The notes beneath the pieces were generated by a model. It saw only the letters and a list, made by a program, of their open reading frames with translations. It had not been told where the DNA came from and ran no database searches. Positions 8,850 to 17,180 of a DNA stretch of 64,000 nucleotides are shown piece by piece; position 1 is the first letter of the stretch; each line of letters opens with the position of its first letter. The stretch is from NCBI GenBank assembly GCA_039636775.1, contig CP143429.1, positions 3,782,001-3,846,000 on the forward strand. The letters are read 5' to 3'. The DNA comes from Micrococcaceae bacterium Sec5.8 (GTDB taxonomy: Bacteria > Actinomycetota > Actinomycetes > Actinomycetales > Micrococcaceae). Both the position numbers and the translations under genes were made by a program.

Positions 8850-10018
8850 GCCTGCGCCCCCCGGTCCGGCACGATGCGTGAGAGGAGCAGTCCGGCCGCG
8901 GCGAACGCCAGCATCACCGCGACCGGCCCTGTCACGTCCCCGAGGCCTCCGCCCCCGGCCGAGATCCCGAGACCCCGAATGAACGCGCCGATCGGGTTGA
9001 GGTCCAGCAGCGTGGCGGCGAAGCCGGTCCCCTGGACCGGGAAAAAAGCGCCCCCCGCGATCCCCAGCACCATCGCCAGGATGGACTGCGCCACATTGGC
9101 CTGCTCCGCCGTCCGGACCAGCCGGGCCACCACAAACGTCAGGCTGGTGGCTGCCGTCACGACGCTAAGAATCAGGGCGGCCACCACGAGCGGCGAGCCG
9201 AAGGAAACGCGGAACAGCTGGGAGCCCGCGGTGAGCAGGACGGTGGTGGCAACGACCCCCAGGATGAAGCCGGTGCAGGCCTTGGCCGTGATTACCGCGC
9301 TGCTGGTGACCGGCATCGACCGCAGGCGGGCAAGGGTGCCCTGTTCCCGCTCCGCGAGCAGGCCCAACACGCCGAACCCGACCGTGAACATCAGGAACAG
9401 CCCGGCCTGGCCGGCCACGAGCGTGCCGCGGAGCGAGAGTTGTTCGGCGGCAGCCTGCCCTTCGGTCAGGGTGAGCAGGGCCGGTCCGGCCGCCGCCTGC
9501 TGGGCAAGTCCCGCGAGTTCCTGGTGCGGCAGCCCGGAAATGCCGCCGGCGGCGGCGGTCACCGTGCCTGCGGCGAACTGGTCCACGACCCCCTGGACCA
9601 CGGCGATCAGCACGCCGGATTCCAACGTGGCGCCGTCACCCTGGATCAGCTGGACCGACGCTGCCTGTCCGGACAGCACCGCGTTGCTGAAGCCCTCGGG
9701 AATGATGATGCCGAGGTCGGCGCCGCTGGCCCGGGTCTCGTTGCGGACGTCCGCGGCCGGAACCCGTTTGATGGTGACGTCGATGATTTCCAGTGCATCG
9801 ACAGCGCCCAGGAGTGCGGCGCCCAGCTGGTCGGCGTCGTCGGCGCTGGCGACGACGACGGCCGGCTGCAGGTCAACGGTGTCCTCGCCGAGGCCGCCGA
9901 ACACCAGGCTCAGTACCCCCATGAGCGCCAGCGGGACGATGAGGGAGAAGATGAAGACAGACTTGTCCCGGATGCGCTGGCGGAGATCGTTCGCGACCAT
10001 AGTCCACAGACCGGGCAT
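8846..10018 (-). CDS. ABC-2 type transporter permease (first permease)
   Basis: 390-residue membrane protein with the same architecture as its downstream partner: an N-terminal membrane anchor (DKSVFIFSLIVPLALMGVL), a long extracytoplasmic loop, then a cluster of five to six C-terminal membrane segments including the conserved EREQGTLARLRSMPVTS block of ABC-2 permeases. It begins one base after the ATPase gene stops and overlaps the following permease gene by four bases, so the three form one operon. Probable drug or lipid exporter; the substrate cannot be read from sequence. Confidence 0.88.
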   Translation of the reverse strand: MPGLWTMVANDLRQRIRDKSVFIFSLIVPLALMGVLSLVFGGLGEDTVDLQPAVVVASADDADQLGAALLGAVDALEIIDVTIKRVPAADVRNETRASGADLGIIIPEGFSNAVLSGQAASVQLIQGDGATLESGVLIAVVQGVVDQFAAGTVTAAAGGISGLPHQELAGLAQQAAAGPALLTLTEGQAAAEQLSLRGTLVAGQAGLFLMFTVGFGVLGLLAEREQGTLARLRSMPVTSSAVITAKACTGFILGVVATTVLLTAGSQLFRVSFGSPLVVAALILSVVTAATSLTFVVARLVRTAEQANVAQSILAMVLGIAGGAFFPVQGTGFAATLLDLNPIGAFIRGLGISAGGGGLGDVTGPVAVMLAFAAAGLLLSRIVPDRGAQA

Positions 10019-10019
10019 C

Positions 10020-10979
10020 TCAGTCCCTCAGCGCCTTGCCGGTCAGGTGCAGGAAGACGGACTCCAGATCGGGCCGGACAATCTCCACGGACGTCACGGA
10101 CATTCCGGCGAGCCCGGCGCCGGTCACGATCCCCGCGAGTGCTGTAGGTCCGTCGCTAACGGTGAGGATGAGCCCGGCCCCGTCGTTGTCCACATGCTGT
10201 ACGGCCGGCAGCCCGCGAAGGGCCTCCGCAGCCCGGGACATGCTGCCGCCGCCGCGGAGGTTGATCCGGTCCACTCCGCCGGTGAGCGTGATCAGCTGGT
10301 CCCGGGTGCCCTCGGCCTGGATCCGGCCTTCGTCAATAATGGCAATCCGGTCGCAGAGCCGCTCGGCTTCCTCCATGTAGTGGGTGGTGTAGAGCACCGC
10401 CATGCCTTCGACGGAGAGCCGCTCCACGGATTCGAGGATGGCGTTGCGGGACTGCGGATCCACCCCGACCGTCGGTTCGTCCAGGATCAGCAGGGTGGGC
10501 CGGTGGAGCAGGCCGATGCCGATGTTCAGCCGGCGCTTCATGCCGCCGGAGTACTTCTTCGTCAGGTCGCCGGCACGGTCGCCCAGGCCGATAAGCTCCA
10601 GCACCTCGTTGGTGCGCTGGGTGAGTTGCTTGCCGTTGAGTCCCTGCAGGCGACCGAAGAACTTCAGGTTCTCCCGTGCGGTCAGGTCCGGATAAATGGC
10701 CAGTTCCTGCGGGACCAGGCCGATGGCCCGCTTGGCCTCCGTCTCGGACGGGGTCATGGACCGGCCCGCCACGCGGACGGTTCCCTCGTTGGCGGGGATC
10801 AACCCCGCGACCATGGAGATGATGGTGGTCTTGCCGGCACCGTTGGGGCCCAGCAGCCCGTAGGTTTCCCCGGTGCGGATGTGGAAGGAAACGCCGTCGA
10901 CGGCGGTCAGGTCCCCGTAGCGCCTGACGAGTCCGCTGACGTCCAGCACGTCCTTGATGGCTACCTCAGCAACTTCCAC
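10020..10979 (-). CDS. ABC exporter ATP-binding protein (DrrA-like)
   Basis: ATPase subunit of 319 residues. Walker A is GPNGAGKTT, the Q-loop VPQELAIYPDLTARENL, the signature YSGGMKRRLNIGIGL, Walker B LLILDEPTVGVDPQSR and the switch motif TTHY; a C-terminal domain follows, typical of multidrug/antibiotic exporters of the CcmA/DrrA class. The GTG at 10979 is preferred because GGGGAG ends seven bases upstream; a GTG two codons earlier (10985) is too close to it. A tandem array of five identical 13-bp units begins 11 bases upstream of this start. Confidence 0.92.
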   Translation of the reverse strand: MEVAEVAIKDVLDVSGLVRRYGDLTAVDGVSFHIRTGETYGLLGPNGAGKTTIISMVAGLIPANEGTVRVAGRSMTPSETEAKRAIGLVPQELAIYPDLTARENLKFFGRLQGLNGKQLTQRTNEVLELIGLGDRAGDLTKKYSGGMKRRLNIGIGLLHRPTLLILDEPTVGVDPQSRNAILESVERLSVEGMAVLYTTHYMEEAERLCDRIAIIDEGRIQAEGTRDQLITLTGGVDRINLRGGGSMSRAAEALRGLPAVQHVDNDGAGLILTVSDGPTALAGIVTGAGLAGMSVTSVEIVRPDLESVFLHLTGKALRD

Positions 10980-10990
10980 AAGCACTCCCC

Positions 10991-11055
10991 CAGTCGCGTT
11001 GCACAGTCGCGTTGCACAGTCGCGTTGCACAGTCGCGTTGCACAGTCGCGTTGCA
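10991..11055. repeat. Perfect 13-bp tandem repeat, five copies
   Basis: Five identical head-to-tail copies of cagtcgcgttgca (+ strand) occupy 10991-11055, followed by four bases of a sixth copy that run into a small palindrome (acagtgctgt). On the minus strand it forms the untranslated leader or promoter region of the ABC exporter operon. The 13-bp unit is not a multiple of three, and no recognisable gene contains it. Confidence 0.95.
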
Positions 11056-11060
11056 CAGTG

Positions 11061-11356
11061 CTGTCCAGACTAGCCTTCCATGCGGGATTCCGGGACAGGG
11101 CACTTGGACCTCATGTTGCCGGTCACGAGGGACGCGCGAAACCGCCGCCCCGGCGCCGAGGGAACCACCAGCAGGGTCGAACTGAGGGCCAGCGGCGTAG
11201 CGAAGACCTGGAGCAAGGACGTATTGGCGGGCGATGAGCATCTCCGCGCCGAACTGGCAGGCGGCGATCGGGATCGAGACAGCCGGTGAGCGCAGCCGCT
11301 AAGCTGAGCGGAATCGTCACCGCCCGGCAATAGGCCCGTAACAGCCGGCGGACATC
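11061..11356. other. Intergenic region without a convincing gene
   Basis: This divergent gap between the ABC exporter and the ACT-domain gene must hold both promoters. Open frames of 60-90 codons exist on both strands but none has a recognisable domain, credible ribosome site or coding-like composition, so I call no gene here. Confidence 0.5.
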
Positions 11357-12250
11357 ATGGGACCCATGAAGCCCTCAGCGCGCGGCAACAAGCATGGCGG
11401 ACCTCAGGCTCCGGCCGCCTCCGAACTGAGCTGCGAAGTCTGCGGCCAGATGCCCGAACCGACCAAAACCCGGCTGACCCTGGCCAACGTCGCCGTGATG
11501 CTGCCGATTGAGCTGGTGGTCCACGCGGCGGTGGTGGGAACTCACCTGCCCTATCTGGCGAAGGTCCTGGTCCTCACGCTGACAGCCACCATCCTGGTCA
11601 TCTGGGTGGCGGAACCGTCCGCGGCGCGGATGCTGCGGAGCTGGCTGCACGCCCCCGCCCTCCGGCACCGCAGCCGGCTCGGCGCGGCCCCGGCCCTCTG
11701 GCGGGCCCGCACCATCGTGAAAGACCGGCCCGGTTCCCTGCAGAAACTCACGCAGTCGCTCGCCGGGCTGGACACGAACATCCTGAGCATCCACGTCCAC
11801 CCGGTCGACGGCGGTGTGCTGGATGAGTTTGTGCTGTCCGCGCCCGGCGAGCTGGGCGAAGCGGAGCTGGTGGAAGCCCTGCGCGACGGCGGCGGCAACG
11901 ACCCCCATGTCTGGCCCACCACGGCGCTGGCCATGGCCGACGGGCAGACCGGGGCGCTGAGTCTTGCGGCCAGGATCGCGGCCAACCCGGAGGAGCTGCC
12001 GTTTGCGGTCGCTGAACTGCTGCGCGCCCGGATCGAGAGCAGGCCAGAGACGGGCACCGCGGCGCCGGCTGCCACAGCGGCCCGGGCCACGGCCCCGGCT
12101 GGAACCGTACTGAGGATCCCGACAGCCTGGCACGGTCCCATCACGTTCGTCCGTCCGGGCGAGCCGTTCACCCCGGCGGAATCCGCCCGGGCGCACCGGC
12201 TGGCCGAGCTCGCCGAGATCCTCGCGCACCGCCCGGTCTCCGGCCGCTGA
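11357..12250 (+). CDS. Membrane protein with a cytosolic ACT-type domain
   Basis: A 297-residue protein of unknown role. A hydrophilic N-terminus containing a CEVCG cysteine pair (residues 26-29) is followed by two membrane segments at about 38-58 and 61-82 (LPIELVVHAAVVGTHLPYLA, VLVLTLTATILVIWVA), then a region reading like an ACT ligand-binding domain from about residue 118 (ARTIVKDRPGSLQKLTQSLAGLDTNILSIHVHPVDGGVLDEF). ACT domains usually bind amino acids and control an attached activity, but no catalytic domain is recognisable in the C-terminal 100 residues. The ATG at 11357 has a GGCGGA site upstream; ATG 11366 is possible. Confidence 0.75.
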   Translation: MGPMKPSARGNKHGGPQAPAASELSCEVCGQMPEPTKTRLTLANVAVMLPIELVVHAAVVGTHLPYLAKVLVLTLTATILVIWVAEPSAARMLRSWLHAPALRHRSRLGAAPALWRARTIVKDRPGSLQKLTQSLAGLDTNILSIHVHPVDGGVLDEFVLSAPGELGEAELVEALRDGGGNDPHVWPTTALAMADGQTGALSLAARIAANPEELPFAVAELLRARIESRPETGTAAPAATAARATAPAGTVLRIPTAWHGPITFVRPGEPFTPAESARAHRLAELAEILAHRPVSGR

Positions 12251-12288
12251 CACCGGGTTGGTTCTGCGCTGCCGGCTGCCGGCGGCCG

Positions 12289-13233
12289 CTAAGCGCTGGT
12301 GGCCATACGGATCAGCAGGGCATCCCGATCGACTGAGACGGCCAGATGCATGCCGGTACCGAGGTGGTCTCCGTCGAGCTGAAATTCCTGCTCAGTCTCC
12401 AGCGTGATCTCGGCGGACTTGCCTTGGAAGTACTCCACAGATTCGGTCTCGCGCTTGTTCCGGCCAAAGATGCCGGCAACGACTCCCAGCCAGCCAAACC
12501 TTCCGCGCGGGGCCAGGACCAGAAGGTCCAGCAGACCGTCGTCCAACGTGGCAGCCGGGAAGATCTCCACCCCGCCCATGATCCGGCCGCAGTTGCCGAT
12601 CATGACGCTGCGGATCCGGCGGCGGACAGGCTCTCCGCCGTCGACGCTGATCCTCGCCCTGACCGGTTTGCCGGGAAGTTTACGGATGCCGGCCTCCACA
12701 TACGCGAGCCAGCCCATGCGGTCCTTCAGCATGTCCACGGTATCGGCCATGATGGCGGCGTCGTAGCCGAGGCCGGCCATCACCAGGAAGACTTGTTCTT
12801 CGTTTGAATGGTTGAGCGTTGCCTTGACGACGTCGATGGCCCGTTCGCTGCCGTTGAGGACATCGAAGCAGGCAGATACCGGATCAGTGATATCGACGCC
12901 AAGGTTGCGGGCCAACAGGTTCCCGGTACCCAGCGGGACGAGTCCCATCGGCGTCCCGGTGCCGGCGAGCACCTCTGCAACGCAGCGTACGGTGCCGTCG
13001 CCGCCCGCGGCGATCACGACGTCGACGCCCGTCTTGAGGGCTTCGCGTGCCTGGCCGGTTCCGGGGTCTTCGACAGTGGTTTCGAGCCAGAGCGGCTCGG
13101 CCCATCCCTGCGTTTCACAAAGCCGGAAGATGGCTCCCTGAAGGGCCGGTCCACCGGATTTGGAGGGGTTAACGATGACGGCGGCACGCTTGCCCTGTGG
13201 CGGGCTCTCAAGCGCGGAATTGTTCTCTGACAT
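12289..13233 (-). CDS. Diacylglycerol/lipid kinase family protein
   Basis: Predicted lipid kinase of the DagK/YegS family (314 residues), cytosolic or peripherally membrane-bound, phosphorylating diacylglycerol or a related lipid with ATP. The nucleotide-binding motif AAGGDGTVRCVAEVL is at about residues 74-88 and the second conserved block LVPLGTGNLLARNLG follows; the C-terminal lobe contains the conserved RIMGGVEIFPAATLDDGLLDLLVL. It converges on the upstream ACT-domain gene. A second kinase domain of this family, fused to a PAP2 phosphatase, occurs at 50581-52110. Confidence 0.92.
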   Translation of the reverse strand: MSENNSALESPPQGKRAAVIVNPSKSGGPALQGAIFRLCETQGWAEPLWLETTVEDPGTGQAREALKTGVDVVIAAGGDGTVRCVAEVLAGTGTPMGLVPLGTGNLLARNLGVDITDPVSACFDVLNGSERAIDVVKATLNHSNEEQVFLVMAGLGYDAAIMADTVDMLKDRMGWLAYVEAGIRKLPGKPVRARISVDGGEPVRRRIRSVMIGNCGRIMGGVEIFPAATLDDGLLDLLVLAPRGRFGWLGVVAGIFGRNKRETESVEYFQGKSAEITLETEQEFQLDGDHLGTGMHLAVSVDRDALLIRMATSA

Positions 13234-13463
13234 GGCGTCCTTCAGGGCAAGTGGGCGTGGGGTATCCCGGATGAAATCCTAGCGGGATTCCGCCCCGATC
13301 GTCCGCAGCAGGGTTGCGAAGCGTGGACGTCCGAGCGCCACGGTCATTAGACTGGCCATGCTCATGTACTGGAGCCTGCCGGCGCGAACCCTCTGCCGGC
13401 CAGGCCGCCTGTCCGGATTAGCCTGGCAGGACGCGTTCCAGGGGCGGAAAGCGGGAGCAGCAC

Positions 13464-13712
13464 ATGTCCGAAGCACAGGAGTATTACGCGGCCGAGGCCG
13501 AGGCATCCAGCATGGATCCCCACGATTGGGGCCGCGCGATGGCGCTGGCCGTCACCCGTCTGGCCGAGCAGATCGCGCCGGCGGACAGCGAGGACATTCA
13601 CGCCTCGCTCGTCGGCAGGGACCTGCACCTCAACATCCGGGATGACGACTCCGGGGTCACCATTACGGTCTCCACCGGGCCGGCGTCGGGCAGGTCGGCT
13701 GAGGCCAGCTAG
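13464..13712 (+). CDS. Small hypothetical protein
   Basis: An 82-residue acidic protein with no recognised family. It is soluble by composition, with an N-terminal acidic helix and a C-terminal part rich in beta-prone residues (DDDSGVTITVSTG). The ATG at 13464 is preceded by a GGGAG ribosome site seven bases upstream, which supports real expression. Its stop codon overlaps the end of the convergent IclR gene by four bases. Confidence 0.6.
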   Translation: MSEAQEYYAAEAEASSMDPHDWGRAMALAVTRLAEQIAPADSEDIHASLVGRDLHLNIRDDDSGVTITVSTGPASGRSAEAS

Positions 13713-14524
13713 CGCCCCGAGGTCAGGTCCGCGGAAATGAGTTCCGCGGCAGCCACAGCGGCCCCGCGCACCGAGTTCAGGTAGGCCTCAGGATCCGGCC
13801 GGCTTGCTACCAACTGGGCCTGCAGGGACACGTTGATGGCCGCCACCACCTTCGGCCCGTCATGGACCGGCGCGGCGACGGACATCAGCCCTGGCTCCAG
13901 TTCCTGGTTCAGCAGGCACCAGCCCTGCGCCCGGACGCGGGCGAGCTCCGCCAGCAGGCCCTCCCGGGTGCCGATGGCAAGCGGCGTCAGGGGCCGGATG
14001 CTGGCGGCAGCGAGGTAGGCCTGCAACTGGGCTGGCGGCAGCGCCGCCAGCAGTATCCTCCCCATTGAGGTGGCGTAGGCCGGGAACCGGGTGCCCACAG
14101 TGATCCCGACGGTCATGATGCGCCGCGTCGCCACCCGGGCGATGTAGGCGATGTCGGTGCCCTCCAGCACGGCGGCCGACGTCGACTCCCCCAACTTCAG
14201 GGACAGTTCCTCAAGGTGTGGCTGGGCCAGCTGCGGCAGTGAGAGCCCTGACAGGTAGGCGTAGCCGAGCTGCAGCACCTTCGCGGTCAGGGCGAAAATT
14301 TTGCCGTCTGTGCGGACATAGCCCAGCTCGACGAGGGTGTACAGGAACCGCCGCGCGGTGGCCCGGGTCAGATCTGTCCGGGCCGCCACCTCGGTCAGCG
14401 TCATCTTGGGGTGATCCGTGTCGAAGGCGCGGATCACCGCCAGCCCGCGTGCCAGCGACTGCACATACTGGTCGCTGGCCGCGGGCGCGCCACCGGTCCC
14501 GGCAGTGCTTGCTGCCTCTCTCAT
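13709..14524 (-). CDS. pcaR: IclR family regulator of the pca operon (PcaR-like)
   Basis: 271-residue transcription factor. N-terminal winged helix at about residues 20-75 (QYVQSLARGLAVIRAF, TLTEVAARTDLTRATARRFLYTL), then an effector domain with the conserved GTRFPAYATSMGRILLAAL and DGPKVVAAINVSL blocks. The opening signature VQSLARGLAVIRAFD is characteristic of the PcaR/PcaU/CatR branch that controls beta-ketoadipate genes. It is the last gene in the pca direction, 105 bases after pcaJ; that gap carries imperfect tandem repeats and may contain its own promoter. The probable binding site is upstream of pcaH at 21734-21771. Confidence 0.85.
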   Translation of the reverse strand: MREAASTAGTGGAPAASDQYVQSLARGLAVIRAFDTDHPKMTLTEVAARTDLTRATARRFLYTLVELGYVRTDGKIFALTAKVLQLGYAYLSGLSLPQLAQPHLEELSLKLGESTSAAVLEGTDIAYIARVATRRIMTVGITVGTRFPAYATSMGRILLAALPPAQLQAYLAAASIRPLTPLAIGTREGLLAELARVRAQGWCLLNQELEPGLMSVAAPVHDGPKVVAAINVSLQAQLVASRPDPEAYLNSVRGAAVAAAELISADLTSGR

Positions 14525-14558
14525 GTCCTCGCCTCTCGTTTCCGCCCCACTTTATCCG

Positions 14559-14629
14559 TGCCGTCCTTTCCCTGCCGTCCTTTCCCTGCCGTCTGGATCC
14601 ATGCCGTCTTGATCCGTGCCGGCAGATCC
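14559..14629. repeat. Imperfect 14-15-bp tandem repeats upstream of pcaR
   Basis: Two identical units tgccgtcctttccc (14559-14586) are followed by degenerate units tgccgtctggatcca, tgccgtcttgatccg and tgccggcagatcc up to 14629. The array fills most of the pcaJ-pcaR gap and ends at the pcaJ stop codon. Confidence 0.8.
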
Positions 14630-15319
14630 TCAGCGTGCGGTGGCCGCGGCCTTGAGTGGCACCGGAACCATGCGCTGCAGTTCTTCAAGGGTGCAGCCGA
14701 ACGTTTCGCGGACCTCCACGCCGCCGGGCCCGGTGAGGAAGACGGCCTTGTCCGTGTAGACCCGGGTCACGCAACCGATGCCCGTAAGCGGGTAGCCGCA
14801 GGACTGGACAAGCTTGGAGACACCTTCGCGGGTCAGGAGGGTCATCATCACGAAGACGTCTTTGGCGCCGGTAGCCAGGTCCATGGCACCGCCGACAGCC
14901 GGGATCGCGTCCGGCGCGCCGGTGTGCCAGTTGGCGAGGTCGCCGGTCGCGGAGACCTGGAAGGCACCCAGTACGCAAATGTCCAGATGGCCGCCGCGCA
15001 TGATTGCGAAGGAGTCGGCGTGGTGGAAGTAGGAGGCTCCGGGCAGTTCCGTCACGGGAATCTTGCCTGCGTTGATGAGGTCCCCGTCGATCTGGTCCCC
15101 GGTGGCAACCGGACCCATGCCCAGCATGCCGTTCTCGGTGTGCAGCGTGATGTTCTGCTCGGGCAACAGGTAGTTGGAGACCAGGGTGGGTTGGCCGATG
15201 CCCAGGTTGACGAAGGAGCCCGGCCGGATATCCCGGGCCACCAGCCGGGCGAGGTCATCGCGGCCCAGAGGCTGGTCCGAGCTTTGGAGACCGGCCTGGC
15301 TGTTGGACTGCACGCTCAT
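14630..15319 (-). CDS. pcaJ: 3-oxoadipate CoA-transferase subunit B
   Basis: Beta subunit (229 residues) of the CoA-transferase that moves CoA from succinyl-CoA to 3-oxoadipate, the penultimate step of the pathway. The catalytic glutamate lies in the ENGMLGMGP motif (about residues 62-70); LVARDIRPGSFVNLGIGQPTLV is the family N-terminal block and GGAMDLATGAKDV the conserved mid block. It starts one base after pcaI stops, so the subunits are coupled. Assignment to 3-oxoadipate rather than acetoacetate rests on its place in the pca operon. Confidence 0.92.
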   Translation of the reverse strand: MSVQSNSQAGLQSSDQPLGRDDLARLVARDIRPGSFVNLGIGQPTLVSNYLLPEQNITLHTENGMLGMGPVATGDQIDGDLINAGKIPVTELPGASYFHHADSFAIMRGGHLDICVLGAFQVSATGDLANWHTGAPDAIPAVGGAMDLATGAKDVFVMMTLLTREGVSKLVQSCGYPLTGIGCVTRVYTDKAVFLTGPGGVEVRETFGCTLEELQRMVPVPLKAAATAR

Positions 15320-15320
15320 C

Positions 15321-15980
15321 TCAGGCCACCTTCACAATGCTGTTGACGTAAATGCCGGGAGTCACAATGATTTCCGGATCGAGGCCGCCGGTGGGAACGA
15401 TCCCGGATACCTGGACGACGGTGTGTTTGGCCGCGGCTGCCATGATCGGGCCGAAGTTCCGGGCCGTCTTGCGGTAGACGAGGTTGCCTTTGCCGTCGGC
15501 CGTGAGGGCCTTGATGAGCGCAACGTCGGCGTGGATGGGCGTCTCGAACACCTGCCACTTGCCGTCCAGGAAGCGGGTTTCCTTGCCCTCGGCCAGCGTC
15601 GTGCCGTAGCCCGTGGGCGTGAAGAAGCCGCCGATCCCGGCCCCTGCGGCGCGGATCCGCTCGGCCAGGTTGCCCTGCGGGACGAGTTCGAGCTCGATTT
15701 CCCCGGCCCGGAACTTGCCGTCAAAATGCCAGGAGTCTGATTGCCGCGGGAAGGAACAAATCATCTTCTTCACCCGGCCTTCCTTGATCAGCAGCGCAAG
15801 GCCTTGGTCGCCCTGGCCGGCGTTGTTATTGACCACGGTGAGGTCCGTGGCGCCGCCGTCCATGAGCGCGTCGATCAATTCGAACGGCTGGCCGGCGTTG
15901 CCGAAGCCGCCGATCATGATGGTGGAGCCGTCCCGGACGCCGGAAACGGCTTCCTGGACCGATTCTACGAAGCTCAGCAT
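15321..15980 (-). CDS. pcaI: 3-oxoadipate CoA-transferase subunit A
   Basis: Alpha subunit (219 residues) of the CoA-transferase. The glycine-rich segment IMIGGFGNAGQP (residues 21-32) and the later GIGGFFTPTGYGTTLAEGKE are the family signatures near the CoA site. It begins three bases after the thiolase gene pcaF and is followed after one base by pcaJ. Together the two subunits make 3-oxoadipyl-CoA for PcaF. Confidence 0.92.
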   Translation of the reverse strand: MLSFVESVQEAVSGVRDGSTIMIGGFGNAGQPFELIDALMDGGATDLTVVNNNAGQGDQGLALLIKEGRVKKMICSFPRQSDSWHFDGKFRAGEIELELVPQGNLAERIRAAGAGIGGFFTPTGYGTTLAEGKETRFLDGKWQVFETPIHADVALIKALTADGKGNLVYRKTARNFGPIMAAAAKHTVVQVSGIVPTGGLDPEIIVTPGIYVNSIVKVA

Positions 15981-15983
15981 TCT

Positions 15984-17180
15984 TTACGCCTTCCCGGCAG
16001 TAACGTTTTCGAGGACGACCGCGAGGCCCTGGCCGACACCGATGCAGATCGCGGCGACTCCCCAGCGTTCACCGGAGGCCTGCAGGGACCGCGCCAGGGT
16101 CCCCAGGATGCGCCCGCCCGAGGCGCCCAGCGGGTGGCCCATCGCAATGGCGCCGCCGTGCCGGTTCACGACCCCCGGGTCCACGCCCCAGGCGTTGATG
16201 CAGACCAGGGATTGCGCGGCGAAGGCCTCGTTGAGTTCGACGGCACCGACCTGGTCCCAGCCGATTCCGGCCTTCGCGAGGGCCTTGTTCGCGGCCTCCA
16301 CGGGGGCGTAGCCGAAGAACTGTGGTTCGTTGGCGTGCGCGCCGCGGCCCGCGATGCGGGCCAGCGGGTCCAGGCCCAGCAGCCCGGCGGCGGCCTCGCT
16401 GCCCAGCCAGGCCGCGGAGGCGCCGTCGGACAGCGGTGACGCGTTCCCGGCGGTGACGGTGCCGTCCTCGGTGCGGAACACGGTCTTGAGCCCGGCGAGT
16501 TTCTCCGCCGAGGACCCGGCGCGGATGCCTTCGTCGCGGACCAGGTCCGTGCCCGGAACCGCGGTGACGAGGCGATCATAAAATCCCTCGTCCCATGCCG
16601 CGGCGGCGAGGTTGTGGGAGCTGGCCGAGAACGCATCCTGCGCCTCGCGGGTGATTCCGTAGTTCCCGGCCAGCCGTTCGGTGGCCTCGCCCAGGGATAC
16701 GGTCCAGTCCGGCCGCATAGCCTTGTTCACCAGACGCCAGCCCAGGGTGGTGGAGACCAGCGTCATGTCCCCGGCAGGATAGGGTTTCTCGGTTTTGGGC
16801 AGCACCCAGGGCGCCCGGGACATCGACTCGACCCCGCCGACCAGCATGAGCTCGGCGTCCCCCGTGGCGATCTGCCGGGAGGCGATGATCGCCGCGTCCA
16901 GCGAGGATCCGCAAAGCCTGTTCACGGTGGTGCCGGGGAGCGAAACCGGCAGGCCCGCCAGAAGCGTGCCCATCCGGGCGATATTCCGGTTTTCCTCACC
17001 GGCGCCGTTGGCATTGCCGAACACCACCTCATCGATGCGCTCGACGTCGAGCCCCGGCACGCGCCGGACCAGCTCACGGATTACATGAGCGGCGAGATCA
17101 TCCGGCCGGACCCCGGCGAGCCCGCCGCCGAATTTCCCAAACGGCGTCCGCACGGCGTCGTACACAAAAGCCTGGTTCAT
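15984..17180 (-). CDS. pcaF: 3-oxoadipyl-CoA thiolase
   Basis: Thiolase of 398 residues that cleaves 3-oxoadipyl-CoA with CoA to succinyl-CoA and acetyl-CoA, the last step of the pathway. The nucleophilic cysteine is in VNRLCGSSLDA (about residue 88), the active-site histidine in GGAIAMGHPLGASGGR, and the second cysteine in AAICIGVGQG near the C-terminus. Full family length. The start ATG overlaps the pcaC stop (ATGA). It could accept other 3-oxoacyl-CoAs, but the operon context makes PcaF the best call. Confidence 0.93.
   Translation of the reverse strand: MNQAFVYDAVRTPFGKFGGGLAGVRPDDLAAHVIRELVRRVPGLDVERIDEVVFGNANGAGEENRNIARMGTLLAGLPVSLPGTTVNRLCGSSLDAAIIASRQIATGDAELMLVGGVESMSRAPWVLPKTEKPYPAGDMTLVSTTLGWRLVNKAMRPDWTVSLGEATERLAGNYGITREAQDAFSASSHNLAAAAWDEGFYDRLVTAVPGTDLVRDEGIRAGSSAEKLAGLKTVFRTEDGTVTAGNASPLSDGASAAWLGSEAAAGLLGLDPLARIAGRGAHANEPQFFGYAPVEAANKALAKAGIGWDQVGAVELNEAFAAQSLVCINAWGVDPGVVNRHGGAIAMGHPLGASGGRILGTLARSLQASGERWGVAAICIGVGQGLAVVLENVTAGKA

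Noticed and set aside
8874..11237. Long plus-strand open frame opposite the ABC exporter genes
   Set aside because: It is antisense to three well-supported ABC genes, has proline/arginine/serine-rich composition typical of a shadow frame in GC-rich DNA, and shows no domain.
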